DNA of 5,530 nucleotides from Candidatus Latescibacterota bacterium (GTDB lineage Bacteria > Latescibacterota > 4484-107), in contig JAUWMS010000224.1 in assembly GCA_030613045.1 (NCBI GenBank), forward strand, positions 1-5,530. The letters are read 5' to 3'. The notes beneath the pieces are model-generated. The model had not been told where the DNA came from and did no database searches. It worked only from the letters and a program-made list of their open reading frames with translations. The translations under genes were made by a program, and so were the position numbers. Shown one piece after another: positions 1-5,513 of the stretch (positions are counted from its first letter, which is position 1; every line of letters begins with the position of its first letter).

Positions 1-1
1 A

Positions 2-859
2 TGGGGAATGTCGGAAATGTACATCTACCCCTCGGTGGAATTGAACGAGCGCGAGGTGCGCCTGTCTTCCCCGGAAGGGCAGGAGTTCCTGGCTCAATTG
101 CTCCCGGCATGGCGCACCTTCCTGGAACGGCGCGGCTGGTACGGGATGCTCTGCCAGCACGTCGCCGACGAACCCACCCTGGGTGCGCTCCCGGACTATA
201 CCGCGGGCGCATGCGCGGTGCGCAAATATCTTCCCGGAGTGCCCATCATAGACGCCGTCGAACTCCCGCATCTCGGCGCTGGCGTGGACTGGTGGGTCCC
301 CAAGATCGACCACTACGAGCAGGATCGCGCCGTGTACGAGGCGCATCGCTCGCACGGCGACCGGATATGGTGCTACACGTGCTGCAAGCCGGGAGGCCGT
401 TTCATGAACCGCCTGCTCGACTTCCCCCTGCTCAGGACGCGGCTCCTCGCGTGGGGCTGCGCCAAATACGACCTCGCCGGTTATCTGCACTGGGCCTTGA
501 ACAGTTGGGATAAAGACAAATCCCCCTTTGAGCGATCCGTGAAGCCGGACGCGACGCTGGAGCCGGACGGGTCCCGAAACGATCTTCCGGCCGGCGACAA
601 GAGTATCGTCTATCCCGGCCCGAATGGTCCGTGGAGTTCGATGCGCTTCGAGGCCCAGCGCGAAGGATGGGAGGACCACGCGCTGCTAATGATGGCGCGC
701 AAGCGGCTTGGCCCGGACAGGTTCGACGCGTTGATCTCGAAGACTGTGCGCGGCTTCTCCGACTTCACGGAGGACTCCGCCGGTTTCCGAAAAGAATACC
801 GCGCCCTGCTTTTGGGATGTTCGGAACAACCCCTTTTTCAGTTCGGAATCGAGGATTAA
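2..859 (+). CDS. DUF4091 / GH123-like glycoside hydrolase, C-terminal part (5' end outside window)
   Basis: The reading frame is open to the left window edge, so the ATG at 8 is probably internal and only the last 285 residues are seen. Residues below are numbered from that ATG. A barrel-type catalytic segment contains RRGW (41-44) and HVADEP (51-56). The Asp54-Glu55 pair matches the Asp-Glu pair that GH123 enzymes use for substrate-assisted hydrolysis of beta-N-acetylgalactosaminides. After this come the DUF4091 hallmarks: WCYTC (121-125), a conserved Arg/Trp stretch LLAWGCAKYDLAGYLHWALN (146-165), an IVYPGPNG strand (200-207), and SMRFEAQREGWEDHALLMM (211-229), the usual 'SlRle.lRdGieDye' signature. 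The end of the domain is complete, with TAA at 857-859. Activity on GalNAc or other glycans is inferred from the family; many DUF4091 proteins have no known substrate. Cellular location cannot be judged because the N-terminus is missing. Confidence 0.85.
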   Translation, partial: WGMSEMYIYPSVELNEREVRLSSPEGQEFLAQLLPAWRTFLERRGWYGMLCQHVADEPTLGALPDYTAGACAVRKYLPGVPIIDAVELPHLGAGVDWWVPKIDHYEQDRAVYEAHRSHGDRIWCYTCCKPGGRFMNRLLDFPLLRTRLLAWGCAKYDLAGYLHWALNSWDKDKSPFERSVKPDATLEPDGSRNDLPAGDKSIVYPGPNGPWSSMRFEAQREGWEDHALLMMARKRLGPDRFDALISKTVRGFSDFTEDSAGFRKEYRALLLGCSEQPLFQFGIED

Positions 860-895
860 ATCATTCAACGCAGAGACGCAGAGGACGCGGAGGGA

Positions 896-953
896 AGAAA
901 GTGGGAAAGTGGGAAAGTGAGACGGTGAGCCCCCTCCCGCTTTCTCACTTTCT
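896..953. repeat. Purine-strand / pyrimidine-strand hairpin with tandem octamer
   Basis: The octamer gtgggaaa is repeated in tandem at 901-908 and 909-916, followed by gtgag. The stretch 935-953 (tcccgctttctcactttct) pairs with 896-914, apart from G-T wobbles, leaving a loop of about 20 nt. Because of the octamer repeat the 5' arm can also pair in a register shifted by eight bases. There is no T-run directly after it, so it is not a classical intrinsic terminator, although it lies just behind the DUF4091 gene and could stabilise its mRNA 3' end. Confidence 0.55.
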
Positions 954-1016
954 CAAGCAGTTTCTCTGCACTACTGACCTGTAAAATCTCGTTTTTCTGG
1001 CAAGATTTTGTATTTG

Positions 1017-1042
1017 ATCCGTGTAAATCCGTGGTATCCGTG
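1017..1042. repeat. Triple direct repeat atccgtg
   Basis: The heptamer atccgtg occurs at 1017-1023, 1027-1033 and 1036-1042, with periods of 10 and 9 bases. Read on the minus strand it is cacggat with short spacers, a pattern I recognise from dispersed intergenic repeats of environmental bacteria. It lies inside the inverted-repeat element. A related motif (cactg at period 9) begins at the right edge of the window. Confidence 0.6.
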
Positions 1043-1102
1043 TCCCATTGCTTTGGGGTTTTGTTTGCGGCTCTGCCGCTCTGCGCTCTCCGCGTCTCTG
1101 CG

Positions 1103-1132
1103 TTGAAATCAGATTTTGAACCTTTTTACGAA
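1103..1132 (+). promoter_or_regulatory. Weak candidate promoter for apgM at the element's right end
   Basis: TTGAAA (1103-1108) matches the -35 consensus at five of six positions. It is followed after 18 bases by TACGAA (1127-1132), which matches -10 at only three of six. The -35 hexamer overlaps the terminal inverted repeat, so the element may supply part of the promoter. The call is tentative because the -10 box is poor; no better candidate was seen before apgM. Confidence 0.2.
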
Positions 1133-1144
1133 TCAACCCGAATC

Positions 1145-1150
1145 AGGAGA
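1145..1150 (+). promoter_or_regulatory. Ribosome binding site of apgM
   Basis: AGGAGA lies ten bases before the ATG at 1161. It selects this start over the in-frame TTG at 1116, which has no comparable site and would add 15 residues before the family's usual N-terminus MKYAILIGDGMAD. Confidence 0.7.
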
Positions 1151-1160
1151 CCCCTTCAAA

Positions 1161-2348
1161 ATGAAATACGCGATCCTCATCGGCGACGGCATGGCCGATT
1201 ATCCTATGGAAGAACTCAGCGGGAAAACACCCTTAGAAGTGGCGCACACGCCCAATATGGATGGAATCGCCCGGCAGGGAGTCGGAGGCTGGGTGCGCAC
1301 GATCCCCCAAGGAAAGGCGCCGGGGAGCGACGTGGCCAATCTGGAAATCCTTGGGTACGACTCGAACCGGGTTCTCACGGGACGGGCGCCCTTGGAGGCG
1401 GCCAGTATGGGGATCGAGCTGGCCGACGATGAGGTGGCGTTTCGGTGCAATCTCATCACCGTGGCGGAGGGAAAAATTCTGGATTACAGCGCGGGTCACA
1501 TCTCTACGGAGGAGGGCGCACAACTGATCGCAGAGATTCAGGAGCGTCTCGGATCACACCGGGTGCGGTTCTATCCGGGCGTGGCTTATCGCCATCTGAT
1601 GGTGATGCGCCACGGGCCGGAGCGCCTTGAAACCGTGCCTCCGCACGACGTGATGGGAAAGCGCCCCGAGGAGCATCTTCCGCAGGGAGACTCGGCGGAG
1701 TTCATTCGAGGCTTGATGGCGTATTCGGTCGAAATTTTGAAGGAGACGGAGGTCAACCGGAAGCGGATTGCTTCTGGAGAACTCCCGGCCACGCAGATCT
1801 GGCTGTGGGGGTCCGGGAAAGCCCTGCGGCTTCCCGCGCTGAAGGATCGCTTCGGCGTGGAGGGCGGCGTGATCTCGGCGGTGGATCTGCTGAAAGGCAT
1901 CGGGATCTCGGCTGGACTGCGGGTGATCGAAGTGCCGGGGATCACCGGGTACCTCGACACGAACTATTCGGCAAAGGCGGAATATGCGCTCTCCGCACTG
2001 GACGAGTTGGATTTTGGGTACGTGCACGTGGAGGCTCCGGACGAGGCGAGCCACAACGGGAGCCTGAAGGATAAAATCCGGGCCATCGAGGATTTCGACG
2101 CCAAGGTCGTTGGGCCGGTGTTGGAGGGATTGCGGGCCTTCGGAGATTTCCGGCTGATGGTGCTTCCGGATCATCGCACGCCGCTTTGCGCACGCACGCA
2201 TACGCCGGAGCCCGTTCCCGTGGCGATCTACACAAGTGACGGGGAACCGGACAACATACGGGCGTTCAGCGAATCCGAGGCCGAAAGGGGCAGCTTACAG
2301 TTGGAGTCGGGAGATGCGCTGATACGTCGTTTTTTTCAATCCCCCTGA
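1161..2348 (+). CDS. apgM: Cofactor-independent phosphoglycerate mutase, archaeal-type (ApgM)
   Basis: This 395-aa cytosolic enzyme of the alkaline phosphatase superfamily interconverts 3-phosphoglycerate and 2-phosphoglycerate in glycolysis and gluconeogenesis, using two divalent metals and a phosphoserine intermediate. The N-terminus MKYAILIGDGMAD carries metal ligand Asp9. GKAPGSDVANLEILGYD (51-67) carries the presumed nucleophile Ser56, and TGRAPLEAASMGI (73-85) is the next family block. The remaining metal site residues are in VEAPDEASHNG (290-300, Asp294 and His298), LPDHRTP (335-341, Asp337 and His338) and RTHTPEPVP (345-353, His347). The length is normal for the bacterial branch and no catalytic block is missing. 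This branch overlaps a subfamily once proposed to act as homoserine kinase where thrB is absent. No threonine gene lies in the window, so the mutase call stands but substrate is not proven. Neighbours on both sides look functionally unrelated. Confidence 0.92.
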   Translation: MKYAILIGDGMADYPMEELSGKTPLEVAHTPNMDGIARQGVGGWVRTIPQGKAPGSDVANLEILGYDSNRVLTGRAPLEAASMGIELADDEVAFRCNLITVAEGKILDYSAGHISTEEGAQLIAEIQERLGSHRVRFYPGVAYRHLMVMRHGPERLETVPPHDVMGKRPEEHLPQGDSAEFIRGLMAYSVEILKETEVNRKRIASGELPATQIWLWGSGKALRLPALKDRFGVEGGVISAVDLLKGIGISAGLRVIEVPGITGYLDTNYSAKAEYALSALDELDFGYVHVEAPDEASHNGSLKDKIRAIEDFDAKVVGPVLEGLRAFGDFRLMVLPDHRTPLCARTHTPEPVPVAIYTSDGEPDNIRAFSESEAERGSLQLESGDALIRRFFQSP

Positions 2349-2363
2349 TCCTTCAGAAAAAAC

Positions 2364-2392
2364 TTGACGCGGCAAGCGGTTTGCCCTATCTT
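2364..2392 (+). promoter_or_regulatory. Sigma70-type promoter for the SUMF1 gene
   Basis: TTGACG (2364-2369) and TATCTT (2387-2392) are separated by exactly 17 bases. The site starts 15 bases after the apgM stop, in the gap before the SUMF1 gene. A five-base inverted repeat, ggcaa (2371-2375) and ttgcc (2381-2385), sits within the spacer and could be an operator half-site pair. Transcription would begin near 2399, giving a leader of about 240 nt. Confidence 0.5.
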
Positions 2393-2448
2393 TCCACTGA
2401 ATGGACCGCTGAATTTTCGGAAGCAACGCGTTCGATATCCGGGTAATC

Positions 2449-2476
2449 TCGCATTCGGTTCAAAAATGTCGCATTC
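2449..2476. repeat. Two direct repeats tcgcattc, 20 bp apart
   Basis: The octamer tcgcattc is found at 2449-2456 and again at 2469-2476, a centre distance of 20 bp, about two helical turns. The pair lies downstream of the predicted promoter, within the leader. A same-face protein binding site is possible, but nothing else supports it. Confidence 0.35.
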
Positions 2477-2492
2477 TTGAGAACATGTCCAC

Positions 2493-2522
2493 CTCGTTTT
2501 CACGCTCCTGCTTGGGAACGAG
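2493..2522. repeat. Hairpin in the SUMF1-gene leader (ctcgt...acgag)
   Basis: The arms ctcgttttca (2493-2502) and tgggaacgag (2513-2522) form a ten-pair stem with two internal G-T wobbles and a ten-base loop, gcctcctg-like in character (2503-2512). The right half, gctcctgcttgggaacgag, resembles a small palindromic repeat common in environmental bacterial genomes. It may be a dispersed palindrome or a leader RNA structure. It lacks a following T-run, so it is not read as a terminator. Confidence 0.5.
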
Positions 2523-2553
2523 ATGCACCACTTGCCCACCCATAGACGGCAAA

Positions 2554-2611
2554 AAGGAGGGATGCGATGGCATGGAAAGTTTGTTGGTGTCCGTGTGCAG
2601 TATGGCAATGA
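2554..2611 (+). promoter_or_regulatory. Strong Shine-Dalgarno with 14-codon mini-ORF in the leader
   Basis: AAGGAGG (2554-2560) is the best ribosome binding site in the window, but it is 80 bases before the preferred start of the large gene. Six bases after it, the ATG at 2567 opens a 14-codon ORF, MAWKVCWCPCAVWQ, ending with TGA at 2609-2611. It has three Trp and three Cys codons. A second ATG at 2572, eleven bases from the Shine-Dalgarno, is in frame with the large protein and would give it 23 extra residues. So this site marks either a leader peptide or an alternative start. Confidence 0.35.
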
Positions 2612-2626
2612 ACCCGCAGACGACGG

Positions 2627-2632
2627 AAAGGA
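2627..2632 (+). promoter_or_regulatory. Ribosome binding site of the SUMF1 gene
   Basis: AAAGGA lies eight bases before the ATG at 2641. Starting there gives a clean signal peptide beginning MTRK, which is why this start is preferred over the in-frame ATGs at 2485, 2572, 2602 and 2608. Confidence 0.55.
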
Positions 2633-2640
2633 ACAAGACG

Positions 2641-5427
2641 ATGACACGCAAAATCCTGTTGGCGTTGGTGTGCGGCATGGTCCTGGTCGCCTCCGTAGCT
2701 TGGGTTGCGCCGGGTTGGACGGCAACCGTATCGGGGACGGTGACGGATACGGAAGGTCAGGCGGTCGTCGGAGCGGAGGTTACGTTCACGGATGAGGTCG
2801 ATCCGAACCGTACGTTCCGCGACATCACCGATGTGGAGGGTAGGTATGAACTCTCTTGGGTGGTGACCGCCGTGACAGAAACCCCCGAAGCTCAACCCAA
2901 CCGATTTCAGTTGCTTCAGAACTATCCAAATCCCTTCAATCCCTCGACGGTGCTCCCCTACACGCTGGCGAAGCGGACGGAGGTGGATTTATCCATCTAC
3001 AACATACTGGGCCAGAGGGTTCGGATATTGGTGCAGGGCGTGCAGGATGCAGGATCGTATGCGGCGACGTGGGATGGGAGAGACGACCAAGGGGCAGGCT
3101 TGGCGGTCGGGGTGTATCTATGTGTATTGAGATGTTCGGGTTTTGTGCAGGTGCGCAAAATGGTGATGATGGACGGGGCGGCCGGAGAGCCTGCTGCCCA
3201 AGGGCCGACGCAGATTTCAAAGCGGTCGGCGGGGCCGGAGGAAATCTGGTTGTATACGGCCAAGGTGAGTGGGGAAGACATGTTGCCTTTTATACAGCGG
3301 CACGTTCCGATTTCAGAGGGGTCCGTGCTGGACTTCGTGGTGGACATCTACGTGCAAGTGCAGGGGACGGTGTCGCTTCCGGAGGAGTCTCCTGTAACAC
3401 CTTCTGAGTTGGAGATGGTTTCCTTCGTGGAGTCCAGTCCGGTGGAGGCTTCCGGGGAGTATGCGGCAGAGGTAGTGAAGACCGAAAAGCCCCAGGTGGT
3501 AGCGTATGTCAAGGACGGCAAGCCGATTCTGTTGGGATATCTGTTCCCGACGGGCACGGTTTTTCCCATGGATAAGACTGCAGGGGAAAGGGTCTTTCCA
3601 CTCGGTAAGGCGGTGATCGGAACGGCCGAGGGAACGGTTGCGGATGCCCGAACGACAGCGCTGGCATTGGCTATGATGAGTCCATTGTTGGTATTCAGCA
3701 GTGGGGAACAGCGGACTGAGCTTGCCCAGGCAGTGGTGAGCCAACCCGAGTTCCTGGATTTGGTTTCCCACATTGAGGAGGTTCTGAGAACCGAGCCTGA
3801 GAAGGTGTTGGATGGGGAAGCACACCCCGAGATATACACTCAGGCCGCCCAGGTGCTGGTGGCGGCCATAGAGCACCTCGGGCCCCAGGGGAAGCCTTCG
3901 CTCGTCCAGGGGAGGGAATTACCCTGGGTCGAGGACCGACCGGGGGCAAGGCTCGCCTTAATCAATCCCCAGAGCATTTACTATGGGACTGGAATTTACG
4001 GGTATGAGACAGAGGATAAACGGGATGTCTTCCTTCTTCCACCCAAAGACGGCATTGTGGATTTCCATTGGGGATTGAACTTCATCACCTGGGCGGAGGA
4101 TACCGAGACGGAAAGGACATTGGCAGACGGGAAGTACACTTTCACTATCTACAAGGGTATCGTCAACGACTTTCCCATCGCAGACCTGATTACCTGGTCT
4201 CATCCGGCCGGACGGGCTACCATAGCGAATGTGGGCACAGCCTTCCTGGATATCCTGGACATTATCATTGGGATAAAAGTCCACCCCCAATTTTCGGGGC
4301 TGCATCTGGACATCGGGGGTATAGCGGGATTGACCGAGCACATGCTGGCAGGGGATGTAGTGGCCGTGCTTGGGGACGTAGGTTCCCTGCTTCTAGCCAA
4401 TATGGACAACATCGGGCTTTGGCTGTGGGAGGGAGCCGTCAAGGATTCCCAGAGGCAACTGCTCAAAATGCTGATGCCGGTTTTCCGGAACGTAGCCTGG
4501 CCGCTCAAAGTATTAAATGTGGTTCCGAAGATCCCCTTCTACTACGACCTGGTGTCGGCTCCAAGGAAGGTCCGATACACTTATGCCATTCGGGAAGGAA
4601 TCATTGACCCCATGGAAGTCGGCGAAATGGCTCTCATCCCCGCCGGCTCTTTCCGGATGGGGGATGATGAGGGATCGATCGACGAGCGCCCGGGGCATAC
4701 CGTCTATGTGGATGCGTTCTACATGGACGTGTGTGAGGTGACGAATGCCCATTATAAAGCCTTCTGCGATGCCACAGGACACGCGCATCCGCCTACATCG
4801 GGCTCCGAGTGGTATGACCATGTGCCTACAAGCTATTTGACCGACTATCCCACCTACCCCGTAGCCTGTGTGAGTTGGTATGATGCGGTTCGGTATTGCA
4901 GCTGGCGAAGTCGTCAGGAGGGGTTAGACGAATGTTACAATGAAGATACGTGGGAATGTGATTTCACGAAGAAGGGGTATCGGTTGCCCACCGAGGCGGA
5001 GTGGGAGAAGGCGACTCGTGGAAGTTTGGAGGGCAAGCGATACCCGTGGGGGAATGAGGATCCTTATGGACGTGCGAACTACGGAGCGGATAATAACATT
5101 GGGGAGTATCGCTCTGATATGATAGATTTTGGATACAAAAACAAGAGGGGGCCAACACCTATAGGTAGCTATGATCCGAACGTGTATGGGTTGTCTGATA
5201 TGGCAGGAAATCTATGGGAATGGTGCAACGACTGGTATGACAGCGGCTATTATAGCAAGAGTCCAGAGAACAACCCAACCGGTTCGGAAACAGGCTCTTA
5301 CCGCGTGGTGCGCGGCGGCTCGTGGCTCTACGATCCGGGCGATTTTCAGTGCGCCGAACGCCTCTCCAAGAACCCGTCGGTTACCTACAACATTTTCGGG
5401 TTTCGCTGTGTCCGGTCGTCGCCTTAG
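2641..5427 (+). CDS. Secreted multidomain protein: CarboxypepD_reg-like, FlgD/T9SS-type module, unknown middle, C-terminal SUMF1 domain
   Basis: A 928-aa exported protein. A signal peptide (MTRK, then a hydrophobic core, residues 1 to about 28) is followed by a carboxypeptidase-regulatory-like beta fold (TVSGTVTDTEGQAVVGAEVTF, 29-49, through DVEGRYELS, 64-72). Next is a FlgD-Ig/T9SS-sorting-like module (QNYPNPFNPST 93-103, LSIYNILGQRVR 117-128, WDGRDDQGAGLAVGVYL 144-160). Residues about 180-655 match no family I recognise. The SUMF1/FGE-sulfatase domain runs from about 661 to 926: MALIPAGSFRMG (663-674), PVACVSWYDAVRYC (740-753), YRLPTEAEWEKATRG (780-794), YPWGN (801-805), LSDMAGNLWEWCNDWY (851-866), VVRGGSW (889-895) and GFRC (920-923). 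In formylglycine-generating enzymes two active cysteines lie five residues apart; here only the second position is Cys (904) and the first is Pro899. So sulfatase-activating oxidase activity is unlikely and a binding or structural role is more probable. Function is otherwise unknown. Confidence 0.85.
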   Translation: MTRKILLALVCGMVLVASVAWVAPGWTATVSGTVTDTEGQAVVGAEVTFTDEVDPNRTFRDITDVEGRYELSWVVTAVTETPEAQPNRFQLLQNYPNPFNPSTVLPYTLAKRTEVDLSIYNILGQRVRILVQGVQDAGSYAATWDGRDDQGAGLAVGVYLCVLRCSGFVQVRKMVMMDGAAGEPAAQGPTQISKRSAGPEEIWLYTAKVSGEDMLPFIQRHVPISEGSVLDFVVDIYVQVQGTVSLPEESPVTPSELEMVSFVESSPVEASGEYAAEVVKTEKPQVVAYVKDGKPILLGYLFPTGTVFPMDKTAGERVFPLGKAVIGTAEGTVADARTTALALAMMSPLLVFSSGEQRTELAQAVVSQPEFLDLVSHIEEVLRTEPEKVLDGEAHPEIYTQAAQVLVAAIEHLGPQGKPSLVQGRELPWVEDRPGARLALINPQSIYYGTGIYGYETEDKRDVFLLPPKDGIVDFHWGLNFITWAEDTETERTLADGKYTFTIYKGIVNDFPIADLITWSHPAGRATIANVGTAFLDILDIIIGIKVHPQFSGLHLDIGGIAGLTEHMLAGDVVAVLGDVGSLLLANMDNIGLWLWEGAVKDSQRQLLKMLMPVFRNVAWPLKVLNVVPKIPFYYDLVSAPRKVRYTYAIREGIIDPMEVGEMALIPAGSFRMGDDEGSIDERPGHTVYVDAFYMDVCEVTNAHYKAFCDATGHAHPPTSGSEWYDHVPTSYLTDYPTYPVACVSWYDAVRYCSWRSRQEGLDECYNEDTWECDFTKKGYRLPTEAEWEKATRGSLEGKRYPWGNEDPYGRANYGADNNIGEYRSDMIDFGYKNKRGPTPIGSYDPNVYGLSDMAGNLWEWCNDWYDSGYYSKSPENNPTGSETGSYRVVRGGSWLYDPGDFQCAERLSKNPSVTYNIFGFRCVRSSP

Positions 5428-5454
5428 TCGTTTGGGGAGCTTTTGGTTGCGGGG

Positions 5455-5489
5455 TTTGGCCTTTGGGATTTGGGTTTTGGACTTTGGCA
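5455..5489. repeat. Heptanucleotide tandem repeat TTTGGNN x5
   Basis: TTTGG starts at 5455, 5462, 5469, 5476 and 5483, exactly seven bases apart, with variable last two bases (cc, ga, gt, ac, ca). Two out-of-phase TTTGG copies precede it at 5431 and 5442. The tract begins 28 bases after the SUMF1 gene stop and is not followed by a hairpin or T-run. It resembles short heptameric tandem repeats known from cyanobacteria and other environmental bacteria. Confidence 0.65.
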
Positions 5490-5513
5490 GGGGGGATTGC
5501 GGTACGGAGACTG

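Larger units (their letters stand above)
864..1107. repeat. MITE-like intergenic element with terminal inverted repeats
   Basis: The left end (864-879, ttcaacgcagagacgc) is the exact reverse complement of the right end (1092-1107). Inward of this, both arms continue as degenerate copies of gcagag/acgcggag (to 892 on the left and from about 1071 on the right). The tetranucleotide atca stands directly outside both ends (860-863 and 1108-1111), as a short target-site duplication would. The inside has no plausible gene; it holds the hairpin and the atccgtg triplet listed separately. The element fills nearly all of the 301-bp gap between the two genes and starts five bases after the upstream stop codon. 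The 'cgcagagacgcagag' motif resembles dispersed repeats I know from many environmental bacterial genomes, so a multicopy non-coding element is likely. Mobility is inference. Confidence 0.7.

Noticed and set aside
1..513. Frame-1 ORF of 170 codons starting at the first base
   Set aside because: It overlaps the DUF4091 frame completely, is Arg/Pro/Ala-rich as GC-rich shadow frames are, and shows no family motif.
896..960. Intrinsic terminator for the DUF4091 gene
   Set aside because: The hairpin has an A/G-rich, not GC-rich, stem and is followed by aagcag, not a T-run.
1016..1045. Possible CRISPR array
   Set aside because: The units are only 7 bases with 2-3 base spacers; no 25-40 base repeats or unique spacers, and no cas gene is present.
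1116..1160. Upstream TTG start for apgM
   Set aside because: It adds 15 residues before the conserved N-terminus; the ATG at 1161 has AGGAGA at good spacing.
1554..2201. Minus-strand ORF of 215 codons opposite apgM
   Set aside because: It is antisense to conserved catalytic blocks of apgM, is His/Arg-rich, and has no ribosome site or recognisable domain.
2485..2640. Upstream ATG starts (2485, 2572, 2602, 2608) for the SUMF1 protein
   Set aside because: They place a Cys-rich, non-hydrophobic extension before a good signal peptide. The 2572 start is kept as an alternative because of the strong Shine-Dalgarno before it; 2485 begins upstream of the leader hairpin and has no ribosome site.
5434..5495. 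G-quadruplex after the SUMF1 gene
   Set aside because: Runs of three or more G are present, but the loops between them are about 10, 4 and 15 bases, too long for a confident call; the heptad phasing explains the pattern better.
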